Part shown: in pieces, positions 1 to 8,109 of the stretch | Layout of the letters: each line of letters starts with the position of its first letter | Numbering within the stretch: the stretch's first letter is position 1 | Source: Candidatus Aminicenantota bacterium | GTDB taxonomy: Bacteria; Acidobacteriota; Aminicenantia; Aminicenantales; UBA4085 | Length of the DNA: 64,000 nucleotides | NCBI GenBank assembly: GCA_003141555.1 | Contig: PLMN01000029.1 | Location: 337,922 to 401,921 of the forward strand | Reading direction: 5' to 3' | Notes under the pieces: model-generated | Databases searched by the model: none | Told to the model about the DNA's origin: nothing | What the model saw: the letters and a program-made list of their open reading frames with translations, nothing else | Program-made: the position numbers and the translations under genes

Positions 1-15
1 TTTTGAGTCTGACCC

Positions 16-486
16 CTAGGCGATTTCGTAGCCGACGACGGCGTAATAGATCGCCCTGTCAAAGAACAAGGTCACCCGGTTATGAAGGTCCATGGCCTGG
101 TACATATCGGCCGAGGTATCCAAGAGCCCCGCGGTTTCGACCTTGCCCCAGAAATGTTTCCGAATCAGCCCCAGCGACTGGACGATTTCCGATAGGGGGA
201 ATCCTTCCCGGCGGCGCTGCTGGCCGACGCCCATCCAGTATTTCCGGATGTCTTCCTTGGATACGTCGCGGTTGATCCATTGTCCGAGCTGGCCGAAGAC
301 GCGATGGGCGCGCCGGTAGAGCTCCGCGTCGTCCGCGTAGCTGCCGTAGGTGGGAGTCCCGTCGTCGCTGTGGACTTCGGCCAGCCAGCTCTTCGTGAGC
401 TCATCGGCGTGCTTCTCGATGAGATCCATGATGCGCTGGACCACCGGCGTCGTTGAGAAATAGCTGTTCGGATCATCATAAACCAT
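16..486 (-). CDS. RsbRD N-terminal-like sensor domain protein
   Basis: A 156-residue, fully helical-looking soluble protein without signal peptide or membrane segment. The pattern of an N-terminal helix ending in a conserved-looking LTKSWL segment, followed by LSEIVQSLGLIRKHFW, resembles the RsbRD N-terminal domain family (RsbT co-antagonist sensors and histidine-kinase sensor modules). Here the domain stands alone, with no STAS or kinase domain attached. The ATG at 486 is preceded by a GAGAGGAAG ribosome-binding site. No partner gene is visible inside the window. The family assignment is by eye. Confidence 0.55.
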   Translation of the reverse strand: MVYDDPNSYFSTTPVVQRIMDLIEKHADELTKSWLAEVHSDDGTPTYGSYADDAELYRRAHRVFGQLGQWINRDVSKEDIRKYWMGVGQQRRREGFPLSEIVQSLGLIRKHFWGKVETAGLLDTSADMYQAMDLHNRVTLFFDRAIYYAVVGYEIA

Positions 487-649
487 GATCTTCCTCTCCT
501 CACCGTAAATTTAAACTTCCGCTGGCCGCATGTCAATCCGGGTTTACGGAAGCCCTGCCGCGGCCCATTTGCCCGACGCCTCCATTTCTGATTTAATGGG
601 CGGGAAGAAATGAGATTCGCCGGGCAACCCTGTGCTCGAAGAGGCCGCC

Positions 650-1561
650 ATGAGAAGATCCCGCCTTGCGATCGGCCTGCTTACCGTTCTCGGGCTCGGT
701 GGGGCGTTGACGGCCCGGGACGCGTCCTCTATGCCGATGTCTGCCAGGGAGGCGTCCTTAAAGACGATTTCCTCCGCTCGTGGAGCGCCCTGACGCGGAG
801 GCTCGACTTGGACCAGATCGCCGCTCCGGTCGATGACGACAAGGGAGGAGCGCTCCTCACGAAAGCCATCGAGGAGCATAAGGGCAATCGGTCGGTCTTC
901 GACGCCGTGTCGCCCTTGGAGTTCCGCGACAGTCGGGACCCGCTCACAAAAACGCTCCCGAACCTGGAATGGGGACCGGCCGGCCACCTCCAGGACATCA
1001 ATGATTCCGGGATCCCGGTGTATCTCTGGGGCGGCTGGTTCGATGGCTTCACCCGGGACGGCTTTCTCATGTTCCGCAACTTCACCGCCCCGCGAAGGTT
1101 CACGATCGGGGCCTGGTCTCATTCCCCCAAGGATCCGGCCATCCTCAAAGAGGAATTCGCCCTCCTAGCCTGCGAAGAAATGCGCTGGTTCGACTACTGG
1201 CTGAAGGGAATCGACAATGGTGTCCAGAAGGAGGCTCCGATCACCTACCAGGTCATGGTGGCGCCCGGCAAGAACGTCTGGAAGACGGCTTCCCAGTGGC
1301 CGCTTCCGGCCGCGGCGGACACGTTCCTCTATTTCCAGGATGGAAGGACGGGCAACGTCGCCTCGGTGAATGACGGCCGCCTTACGACAATTTCGGGCTG
1401 CCTTTTCACCGAAGCTATAAAGCCGATGTCGCCGCGCCGACCCTGTCCCCGCCGCCCGAGGTCACGGTCTATCGGGACAAGCTCCATCGGTCGTCGATCG
1501 TCCTGCCCGTCCCGGGGGGCAGGGTCGAGATCGCCGGAGTCGGGGCGACGGCCCTCCTTCT
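650..1561 (+). pseudogene. Decayed CocE/NonD-family (peptidase S15-like) hydrolase
   Basis: An ATG at 650 opens a clear signal peptide (MRRSRLAIGLLTVLGLGG), but that frame stops soon after. From about 720 a different frame encodes the middle of a CocE/NonD hydrolase: a GIPVYLWGGWFDGF segment, a later WSH motif and an EEMRWFDYWLKGIDNG segment typical of the end of the alpha/beta-hydrolase domain. Near 1380 the reading shifts frame again into NFGLPFHRSYKADV and a VYRDKLHRSSIVLPV tail, which look like the family's C-terminal jelly-roll. The region holding the nucleophile serine (usually GxSYxG) is missing, so an internal deletion plus at least one frameshift has killed the gene. Functional members hydrolyse esters or X-Pro peptides. 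Confidence 0.75.
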
Positions 1562-1840
1562 AATCATGGCCCCTCATCCTTGGCCTCGCCATCCTCATCA
1601 TCGCCTTCGCGATGTTCATGCGCTCCAAGATGAAGTCCGTCGGGCAGGGGTGACCGGGGGAGCTGCCCGATGACGAGCGCCGGGGCTTCGGGGAGGGAAG
1701 AGGGAGAAGGCGGAAGCGTCTAAAGGATGGAAAAGAGCGGGTTGATTTGAAGATCGCTCTTGATTTCGGGGACGGGGCCGCATACAATGCGGCCTTTATC
1801 CGGCCCCGGTTCAGGGCATGGGCAGTCGGAAGGAGAGGCC
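1562..1840. other. Intergenic region with gene remnant
   Basis: No intact gene is visible. A short plus-strand frame at about 1570-1653 encodes a single hydrophobic segment ending in FMRSKMKSVGQG, probably another remnant. The 1841 gene has a strong AAGGAGAGG ribosome-binding site at the end of this stretch. I could not pick out a convincing promoter. Confidence 0.4.
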
Positions 1841-3088
1841 ATGATCGACATCTTTGACAAATGCCGGACCGAGGGCGGCTATTTCGGGCCGTTCCGCGCC
1901 CGCGGCGACCATTATTTCTCCCGCCCCGTGCTCGATCCGACCCCCGGCCACCAAATGACATTCCAAGGCCAGAAAGTCGTCCAGTGGTCGATCAACAACT
2001 ACCTCGGCCTGGCCGAGAACGAGGAGATCAAGGCCCTGGCCGTCGAAGCGGCCAAGCGCTACGGCGCGAGCGCCCCCATGGGCGCCCGGATGATGACCGG
2101 CAACACCGAAGCACACATCGCCCTGGAAAAGAAATTCGCCGAATTCCTCAAGAAGGAGGACGCGGTCCTCTTCAATTACGGCTACCTGGGCGTCATCGGC
2201 ACGATCGCCTCGATCGTGGATGCCAGCGACACGATCATCGTCGACAAGCTGTCCCACGCCTCGATGCTCGACGGGGTGTTCGTTTCGCAGGCCAAGTTCC
2301 GCGTCTACCGCCACAACGACATGAACAGCCTTGAGGACCATCTCAAGCACATCAATAAAACGCGCAAGGGCGGGGTCCTGATCGTGACCGAGGGCGTCTT
2401 CGGGATGCGGGGCGACATCGCCAACCTGCCTGAGATCTGTGTCCTGAAGGAAAAATACGAGGCCCGCCTTTTCATCGACGACGCCCATGGGTTCGGAATC
2501 ATGGGCGAAACGGGGCGGGGGAGCGGCGAGTATTTCGGCGTGCATGATAAGATCGACATCTATTTCGGCACCTTCGCCAAGGCGTTCGCGGCGATCGGCG
2601 GGGTGGCGGCTACGAACAAGGCCGCGGCCGAGTGGATCCGCTATAACGCCCGGACGCAGGTCTTCGCCAAGAGCCTGCCCATGATCTATGTCGAGGTCCT
2701 GTCCAAGACTCTGGACATCATCGCCAACGACCACGAGCGGCGGAAGCGGATGTGGGCCAATGCGGCCAAGATCCAGTCCGGCCTGGCTGAGCTCGGCTTC
2801 GAGATCGGCCAGGTCCCCTCGCCCCTGTGCGCGGTCTATGTCCCCGCCGGGGACCTCAACCTGGGCATGGCCATCATCAAGGGGATTCGCGACCAGGGCG
2901 TTTTCATCACCGGGGTCATGTATCCGGTCGTGCCGAAGGGCATCCTCCTTTTCCGGATGGTCCCGACGGCCTCCCACACCGACGAGGACATCGCCCGGAC
3001 GATCGCCGCCTTCAAGAACGTCCGCGACGCGCTCAAGCTCAACCTGGGAGCAGCCAAGAGCGCGATGTCCCAGGGCGACGAAGAATAG
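1841..3088 (+). CDS. Serine palmitoyltransferase-like alpha-oxoamine synthase
   Basis: A 415-residue fold-type I PLP enzyme of the alpha-oxoamine synthase family (serine palmitoyltransferase, KBL, AONS, ALAS), which condenses an amino acid with an acyl-thioester and releases CO2. Visible landmarks are NNYLGLA (52-58), GARMMTGNTEAH (81-92), DDAHGFG (213-219) and TFAKAF with the likely PLP lysine K247. The NYLG and PMGARMMTGN wording and the C-terminal hydrophobic extension favour an SPT-like over a KBL-like enzyme, but substrate cannot be fixed from motifs. The ATG at 1841 has an AAGGAGAGG site, and upstream starts would add unlikely residues. It heads a five-gene operon; 14 nt separate it from the dehydrogenase gene, which fits a condensation-then-ketoreduction pair. 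Confidence 0.85.
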   Translation: MIDIFDKCRTEGGYFGPFRARGDHYFSRPVLDPTPGHQMTFQGQKVVQWSINNYLGLAENEEIKALAVEAAKRYGASAPMGARMMTGNTEAHIALEKKFAEFLKKEDAVLFNYGYLGVIGTIASIVDASDTIIVDKLSHASMLDGVFVSQAKFRVYRHNDMNSLEDHLKHINKTRKGGVLIVTEGVFGMRGDIANLPEICVLKEKYEARLFIDDAHGFGIMGETGRGSGEYFGVHDKIDIYFGTFAKAFAAIGGVAATNKAAAEWIRYNARTQVFAKSLPMIYVEVLSKTLDIIANDHERRKRMWANAAKIQSGLAELGFEIGQVPSPLCAVYVPAGDLNLGMAIIKGIRDQGVFITGVMYPVVPKGILLFRMVPTASHTDEDIARTIAAFKNVRDALKLNLGAAKSAMSQGDEE

Positions 3089-3102
3089 GGGCCGGGCCCG
3101 CC

Positions 3103-3888
3103 ATGTCGCAGCGCGTTCTCGTCACTGGTGCCTCGAGAGGCATCGGGCGGGCCATCGCTCGGCTCCTTAAGGAGAAAGGCTACGCCGTCCTGGGAACGTC
3201 CCGGGATCCTGGGCGGATCGCGGACAGGATCGAGGGGGTCGAATACTTCGCCCTTGACCTCCGAAGCCCCGCTTCGATCGCGGCTCTCATCCAAAAGGCC
3301 GGGCCGGTCGATATCCTGATCAATAACGCCGGGGAGAGCCAGGTATGGCCGGCGGCCGACACCCCGCTGAGCAAGCTCCGGGGCCTTTACGAAGCGGACT
3401 TCTTCGGGCCGATCGATCTCGTCCAGGGCCTCCTGCCCGGCATGATCGCCCGCGGCTCAGGACTGATCATCAACGTCGGGTCGATGACCGGCAAATTCGC
3501 CGTGCCCTTCCAATCCGGATACTCCTCCTCGAAATCGGCCCTGGCCGGATACACCTGGTCCCTGCGGAACGAAATCCGGGCTTTCGGCGTAGATGCGGTC
3601 ATGCTCGAGCCTGGCCATATCCGGACCGGCATCAGGCCCGATGTCTTTGCCGCCGCCGGATCGCGGTTCACCCCGCAGTTCGAGACGGTTGCGCGCCGGA
3701 GGGCCGCCCTCGTCGGCGGAGGAAGCGAACCCTCGGTCGTCGCCCGGAAAGCCTTGAAAATCATCAAGTCCGGCCGGCGCCGCCCCTTTTACGCCGCCGG
3801 CGGGAAGGCTCCCTTGATGGTCTTCGCCCGGCGCCTTCTCACCAATCGGGCCGTAGAGCGACTCATCCGGAAAATGTACGGCCTCTAA
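3103..3888 (+). CDS. Short-chain dehydrogenase/reductase, candidate 3-ketosphinganine-type reductase
   Basis: A 261-residue classical SDR with TGASRGIG cofactor motif (8-15), NNAG (74-77), catalytic S127, Y140 and K144 in YSSSK, and a C-terminal basic, hydrophobic tail after residue 220 (RRPFYAAGGKAP, FARRLL) that could touch the membrane. It lies 14 nt after the alpha-oxoamine synthase gene and 3 nt before the next gene. The placement suggests that it reduces the beta-keto amine made by the upstream enzyme, as 3-ketodihydrosphingosine reductase does. That role is inferred from position; the SDR assignment itself is firm. Confidence 0.85.
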   Translation: MSQRVLVTGASRGIGRAIARLLKEKGYAVLGTSRDPGRIADRIEGVEYFALDLRSPASIAALIQKAGPVDILINNAGESQVWPAADTPLSKLRGLYEADFFGPIDLVQGLLPGMIARGSGLIINVGSMTGKFAVPFQSGYSSSKSALAGYTWSLRNEIRAFGVDAVMLEPGHIRTGIRPDVFAAAGSRFTPQFETVARRRAALVGGGSEPSVVARKALKIIKSGRRRPFYAAGGKAPLMVFARRLLTNRAVERLIRKMYGL

Positions 3889-3891
3889 ACC

Positions 3892-4422
3892 GTGAAGATC
3901 CTCGCCTTCGCCGCCGTCCTCCTCTTGTCGCTGGCGGGCTATTCGCTCGGGGCCGTGCTCCGCTTCGGGAAGAGGCCGAGCCGGAAGCCCACGGCCTGGG
4001 ACATCCTCCTCGTCCTCCTGATGTGGATCGGCGTGGCCGCCAGCCGGATCTCCCTGCCTTTTGATAAATGGACGATGATGGCCTTCTGGATTGCGTTTGG
4101 CGTCCTGTTTGGGTTCCTGATGTCGCTCATCCTCGGATATTCCAAAGGCGAAGCTCTGGCCTCGGCGCTCGCTCATACGGTCGGTCCCGCCGACGCTCCC
4201 CGAAAGAGGTTCAGGGCCTGGCGCGATCTGAGCGCCAAGCTGGGGACGTTCCAGGGGCAGCTCCTCCTCGGGTTGCTGTTTCTCGTCCTCTTCGCCCCCG
4301 TGGCGCTTGGGGTGAAGCTCTTTTCCGATCCCCTCCATATCAAAAAAGCCGGGGTGGGCACCCATTGGTTCCCCAAGCCGTCGATCGCCCCGGATATCGA
4401 GCTTTTCAAGCGCCAGTCCTGA
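3892..4422 (+). CDS. SxtJ-like integral membrane protein
   Basis: A GTG-started 176-residue membrane protein with an N-terminal hydrophobic helix (about 1-21), two further helices (about 36-52 and 63-84) and a fourth near 125-145. Its last third, with LLFLVLFAPVALGVKLF followed by DPLHIKK and a terminal HWFPKP, resembles the ending of SxtJ-family proteins (a proline in the last helix, then DPL and an aromatic-Trp close). The gene sits 1 nt before a carbamoyltransferase gene and is followed two genes on by a DUF5989 peptide, the same company SxtJ-like proteins usually keep. The protein's function is unknown even in the reference family. Confidence 0.6.
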   Translation: MKILAFAAVLLLSLAGYSLGAVLRFGKRPSRKPTAWDILLVLLMWIGVAASRISLPFDKWTMMAFWIAFGVLFGFLMSLILGYSKGEALASALAHTVGPADAPRKRFRAWRDLSAKLGTFQGQLLLGLLFLVLFAPVALGVKLFSDPLHIKKAGVGTHWFPKPSIAPDIELFKRQS

Positions 4423-4423
4423 C

Positions 4424-6199
4424 ATGCACATCCTCGGCCTCTCCTGCTTCTATCACGATTCGGCCGCGGCGCTCCTCCGCGACGGGGCGCTCGTCGCCGC
4501 CGCGGAGGAGGAGCGTTTCAGCCGGATCAAGCATGATTTCGGCTTCCCCGACCGGTCCATCGCCTTCTGCCTCGAGGAGGCCGGGATCATGGCCAAAGAC
4601 TTGGACTACGTCGTTTTTTATGAGAAACCCTTCCGCAAATTCGAGCGGATCCTCATGACCTCGTTCCAGGGCTACCCCCGATCCTGGAGGATGTTCGGCG
4701 AGGCCATGATCAACTGGTTCGGCGACAAGCTGTGGATGAAGACGCTCATCAAGGAGAAGCTGGGGGTCGAGGATCGGAAGATCCTGTTCGAGGACCATCA
4801 TCTCTCCCACGCGGCCAGCGCCTTTTATCCCTCGCCGTTCGAAGAGGCGGCGATTTTGACCATCGACGGGGTGGGGGAGTGGACGACGGCCGCCTTGGGC
4901 AAAGCCAAGGGCAACGAGATCACGCTCCTCGAGGAGATCCGGTTCCCGCACTCGCTCGGCCTGCTTTACAGCGCCTTCACCGCGTTCCTTGGCTTCCAGG
5001 TGAACGAGGGCGAATACAAAGTCATGGGCATGGCCCCCTACGGCAAGCCCAAATACATCGACAAGATATGGGACAAGGTCGTCAAGGTCGCCGCCGACGG
5101 CTCGTTCCATGTCAATATGGATTATTTCTCCTACCATTATTCCGACGAGGCCACCTACAACGCCAGGTTCGTGGACCTGTTCGGCCCTCCCCGCGACCCG
5201 AAGATGCACTTCTTCACCTCCGAGACGCGTTTTCCCTCCTATTTCGGCGAGAAGCCGGCCGACTTTTCCGAAATGTGCCGCTTGAACGAGCATTATGCCG
5301 ATATCGCGGCCAGCATCCAGAAGGTTACGGAGGAAATCATCCTCCTCCTGGCCAAGGACGCCCATGCCCGGACCGGCCTGACGAAGCTGTGCTTGGCGGG
5401 CGGCTGCGCCCTGAACTCAGTGGCGAACGGCCGCATCCTGAATGAGACGCCCATTGAGGACCTCTTCATCCAGCCGGCCGCGGGGGACAGCGGGGCGGCC
5501 CTGGGGGCGGCTTTTCACGCCTACCATGCCCTCCTGGGAAAGCCCCGGGTTTTTACCCTTGAACACGCCTACTGGGGAAAGAGCTACGGCCAGGGCGAGA
5601 TCCGTTCGTTTCTCGACGGGCAGGCCATCCCCTACGAGCGCTACGAGGACGATGAAAAGCTCCTCGACAGGGTCGTGGAGGATCTCGTGGCGGGCAAGGT
5701 CGTGGGTTGGTATCAGGGTCGGTTCGAGTGGGGCCCCCGGGCCCTGGGCAACCGGAGCATCCTGGCCGATCCGCGGAGCGAAATGATGAAGGACACGGTC
5801 AACATCAAGATCAAGTTCCGCGAGCCGTTCCGGCCGTTCGCCCCGGTCATCCTCGAGGAGCGCGCGGATGAATTCTTCATCGGGCGTCACACCGCCCGGC
5901 AATATCCCTCCCGATACATGCTCCTTGTCCTGCCGCTCCAGGACGACAAGAAGGATACGATCAAGGCCGTCAACCATATGGGCACGGGCCGTCTCCAGAC
6001 CGTCCGCAAGGAGTGGAATCCGCGCTATTACAAGGTCGTTGAGAAGTTCGGGCAGGCGACGGGAGTGCCCGTCCTTCTGAATACTTCGTTCAACCTCCGG
6101 GGAGAGCCGATCGTGACGACGCCGTCCGACGCATATTCCACGTTCAGCAAAAGCGGAATCGATGTCCTGGTCATGGAAAATTTCATGGTCCGGAAATAG
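4424..6199 (+). CDS. NodU/CmcH/SxtI-family O-carbamoyltransferase
   Basis: A 591-residue carbamoyltransferase that would move the carbamoyl group of carbamoyl phosphate, through carbamoyl-AMP, onto a hydroxyl. The N-terminal Kae1/HSP70-like domain begins MHILGLSCFYHDSAA and has AAEEERFSR. The metal/ATP region shows EDHHLSHAASAFYPSPF and LTIDGVGEW, then GLLYSAFTAFLGF and GEYKVMGMAPYG. The C-terminal YrdC-like domain holds RFEWGPRALGNRSILADPR and FRPFAPVI, then a TSFNLRGEPIV segment. Length is normal for the family. It is translationally close to the SxtJ-like gene (1 nt gap) and 16 nt before the DUF5989 peptide. The acceptor is unknown; the operon context points to the alcohol produced by the upstream synthase/reductase pair. 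Confidence 0.93.
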   Translation: MHILGLSCFYHDSAAALLRDGALVAAAEEERFSRIKHDFGFPDRSIAFCLEEAGIMAKDLDYVVFYEKPFRKFERILMTSFQGYPRSWRMFGEAMINWFGDKLWMKTLIKEKLGVEDRKILFEDHHLSHAASAFYPSPFEEAAILTIDGVGEWTTAALGKAKGNEITLLEEIRFPHSLGLLYSAFTAFLGFQVNEGEYKVMGMAPYGKPKYIDKIWDKVVKVAADGSFHVNMDYFSYHYSDEATYNARFVDLFGPPRDPKMHFFTSETRFPSYFGEKPADFSEMCRLNEHYADIAASIQKVTEEIILLLAKDAHARTGLTKLCLAGGCALNSVANGRILNETPIEDLFIQPAAGDSGAALGAAFHAYHALLGKPRVFTLEHAYWGKSYGQGEIRSFLDGQAIPYERYEDDEKLLDRVVEDLVAGKVVGWYQGRFEWGPRALGNRSILADPRSEMMKDTVNIKIKFREPFRPFAPVILEERADEFFIGRHTARQYPSRYMLLVLPLQDDKKDTIKAVNHMGTGRLQTVRKEWNPRYYKVVEKFGQATGVPVLLNTSFNLRGEPIVTTPSDAYSTFSKSGIDVLVMENFMVRK

Positions 6200-6215
6200 G
6201 GGGAGAGGAGTCTCG

Positions 6216-6395
6216 ATGGGCTTCGTGAAAAGGTTCTTCGGGAAGGCGGGGGTCGTCGGCGAGCTCCTCTCGTTCCTCTGGCATAACAAGCGCTGGTGGC
6301 TGATTCCCGTGGTGATCGTCCTGGTCGTCGTGGGCCTCGTCCTGATCTTCGCCCAGAGCTCGGCCATCGGGCCGTTCATCTACAGCCTGTTCTAA
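6216..6395 (+). CDS. DUF5989 (SxtK-like) small membrane protein
   Basis: A 59-residue protein with a basic N-terminus (VKRFFGKAG), the LLSFLWHNKRWWLIP segment and one transmembrane helix (about 31-50), ending in GPFIYSLF. This is the pattern of DUF5989 proteins, which accompany carbamoyltransferases and SxtJ proteins in many genomes. The ATG at 6216 has a GGGGGAGAGGAG ribosome-binding site. It is the last gene of the five-gene operon. No biochemical role is established for the family. Confidence 0.75.
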   Translation: MGFVKRFFGKAGVVGELLSFLWHNKRWWLIPVVIVLVVVGLVLIFAQSSAIGPFIYSLF

Positions 6396-6474
6396 GGGGC
6401 GCTTCATGGGCGTCGGCCGCGAGAGCCCGCCCGCGCTTCTTTCAAAGCTCGGATTCGGTTACAATGATCGCGCC

Positions 6475-6548
6475 GCGCCTGTAGCTCAGCTGGATAGAGC
6501 AATTGGCTTCGAACCAATAGGTCGGGGGTCCGAATCCCTCCAGGCGCG
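6475..6548 (+). tRNA. tRNA-Arg (anticodon TCG)
   Basis: A cloverleaf can be folded by eye: acceptor stem GCGCCTG/CAGGCGC with discriminator G at 6548, D arm GCTC..GAGC, anticodon stem ATTGG/CCAAT with loop CTTCGAA (anticodon TCG), and a T arm with GGTCCGAATC. CCA is not encoded. The 3' half from 6504 is the left attachment repeat of the prophage, so integration preserves an intact tRNA. Confidence 0.95.
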
Positions 6549-6551
6549 CTC
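6504..6551 (+). repeat. attL, 48-bp attachment repeat
   Basis: This 48-bp sequence, from the anticodon arm of tRNA-Arg to 3 nt past the discriminator, recurs exactly at 51300-51347. The flanking bases differ (T/A before, T/C after), which sets the repeat limits. The integrase gene ends 22 bp to the right, the usual tyrosine-integrase layout. Confidence 0.95.
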
Positions 6552-6573
6552 TTTTAATTCAACATTAGGCGGA

Positions 6574-7632
6574 TTATTTCGACTGGTTCGCCGTGTCAGA
6601 GCCAACTGCCCTGTGACCAGGAACGTGCCCAATATCGAGTAGATCGACGGCTCGCCGTTTCTTGTCTGGCGTCGAATGGAGATAGAGGATCGTCGTCATT
6701 GAGGCACTATGGCCGAGTAATTCCGCGACTGTTTTTAGGTCGGCGCCTCTTTCCAAAAGTGAGGTTGCGAAGCGGTGCCGAAGCAGGTGCAGGCGGAACG
6801 GCCGGCCGATCTTCTTTGACATAGCCGCATAGGTCCGGGTCAGTGCCCGACATTGTGCCCGGTTCGGGATGTCAAAAACGTAGTCCGGCGTCGGTGCCTG
6901 CTTTGAAATCACGGCCAGGGCCTCCGCGTTCAACGGAATGATCCGGGTTTTATTCCCCTTCCCCCGGACCATGATATTAGCCCCGTCAACGTTTCCCCAT
7001 TTCAGGCCCAGCGCCTCCGCGCGACGCAGGCCGGTATTCGCGCACAAGACAACCAGGTCGTAAAATATCCGCTGGACAGGAGAGGCCGGCTTATCGCTGA
7101 TCTCCCGGGCCGCAGCCAGGATCTTCTCAAAATCAGCCTCTGAAAGAGGCCGGAGGTCCCGGTCCTCGCGGTACATTTGAACCTTGGCCAGCGGATTCGG
7201 ACCGGTGAATCGTCCCCAGGCGATAATGCGATAATAGAACGCCCTCAGGACTTGACAGTATTTATTGATCGTCGTTGTCGAATTTCCATTTTCCTTGAGG
7301 TGTATTTTTAGCTGATCTATGTGGTAGGGGGTCAGCTGATCTGCGTTCAGGACCCCGAGCTTTCCGAAGAAAATGAGCGCCCGGTTGAGCATGCACTTCT
7401 GAGCGAGGACCCAGCGGGGATGTTGGACGGCTGACCATTTCAGATAATCGTCGGCCAGCCCGCGCAACGGAAGCGACGGGCCCGCGTCGCCGGTTTTTTC
7501 CAGGTTGGCGATCAGCTCTCTTTCGCGGACAACGGCCTCACGGCGGAAGGCTGTGTCAAGGCTCCGGCGGATCCGGGCGCCGTTGATCCTAACGTCAGCC
7601 CACCAACAGCGGCCGCGACGATAGACGGGCAT
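6574..7632 (-). CDS. Tyrosine-family site-specific integrase
   Basis: A 352-residue phage integrase that would catalyse attP x attB recombination at the tRNA-Arg. An N-terminal arm-binding domain (1-55) leads into a SAM-like core-binding domain (about 56-155) and a catalytic domain. All catalytic residues are visible: R203 in NTGLRRAE, H282 and R285 in HLLRH, H308 in LLGHS and the nucleophile Y317 in LYLHS. The gene reads toward the attachment site, its stop 22 bp from attL. Length and residues suggest a functional enzyme. Confidence 0.97.
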   Translation of the reverse strand: MPVYRRGRCWWADVRINGARIRRSLDTAFRREAVVRERELIANLEKTGDAGPSLPLRGLADDYLKWSAVQHPRWVLAQKCMLNRALIFFGKLGVLNADQLTPYHIDQLKIHLKENGNSTTTINKYCQVLRAFYYRIIAWGRFTGPNPLAKVQMYREDRDLRPLSEADFEKILAAAREISDKPASPVQRIFYDLVVLCANTGLRRAEALGLKWGNVDGANIMVRGKGNKTRIIPLNAEALAVISKQAPTPDYVFDIPNRAQCRALTRTYAAMSKKIGRPFRLHLLRHRFATSLLERGADLKTVAELLGHSASMTTILYLHSTPDKKRRAVDLLDIGHVPGHRAVGSDTANQSK

Positions 7633-7701
7633 GAGAATTATTATCCTTTCTTACGTCTATATCAATGAGGCGCTACCATCGCCGCAAGGCGTCACTTCTT
7701 C

Positions 7702-7731
7702 CGGGGGCCTCCGGAATCCGGCTGGCCCCCG
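7702..7731. other. GC-rich hairpin between integrase and restriction cassette
   Basis: CGGGGGCC and GGCCCCCG form an 8-bp perfect stem with a 14-nt loop that itself carries TCCGGA/TCCGG. It lies between the nuclease stop (7756) and the integrase start (7632). No T tract follows on either strand, so it is a hairpin that may separate the two transcripts rather than a classic intrinsic terminator. Confidence 0.5.
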
Positions 7732-7755
7732 CCCGCCTCATTACTTGGCCCTATG

Positions 7756-8109
7756 CTATTTCCCAATTGTTATCAGGGTGTACTCCATGTGCCTCTGTTT
7801 GCACCACATTTCGGCTGCTTTTCTCTTCCTTTGGACGTCATCTGAATCGACCCGACTCGGATCCTTTACTTCAATAATGGCTTTCCGCCCATCCTGGTAT
7901 TCTACGAAGAAGTCCGGGAGGTATTTGCGCTGGTGCTTCTGATTATCGATCCAGGGAATAGTAATTCCGTGACGTTTCATCCACTTGATGACAAAGGGAT
8001 CTTTTTCGAGCTTATCCATCATTCGGCGCTCGAGGTCGCTCTGATAGTTCTCGAAGTTCCAAGGGCTTTTCTTTGGATTCTGAAAAGTGCCGTGAATACT
8101 AATCGCCAT
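7756..8109 (-). CDS. TnsA-like PD-(D/E)XK endonuclease, separate nuclease subunit
   Basis: A 117-residue protein with a PD-(D/E)XK core: E27 in an early helix, PD at 65-66 in YLPDFFVEY, and E80-V-K82 in AIIEVKDPSR, followed by a helix rich in KRKAAEMW. The arrangement resembles TnsA-type and Res C-terminal nuclease domains. The gene overlaps the upstream helicase gene by 11 bp, so the two are translationally coupled. The helicase lacks its own visible nuclease motif, so this small protein probably supplies the cleavage activity of the restriction complex. Confidence 0.8.
   Translation of the reverse strand: MAISIHGTFQNPKKSPWNFENYQSDLERRMMDKLEKDPFVIKWMKRHGITIPWIDNQKHQRKYLPDFFVEYQDGRKAIIEVKDPSRVDSDDVQRKRKAAEMWCKQRHMEYTLITIGK

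Noticed and set aside
544-1122. Minus-strand open frame opposite the CocE pseudogene
   Set aside because: Translated product has no recognisable pattern, while the plus strand carries clear hydrolase segments.
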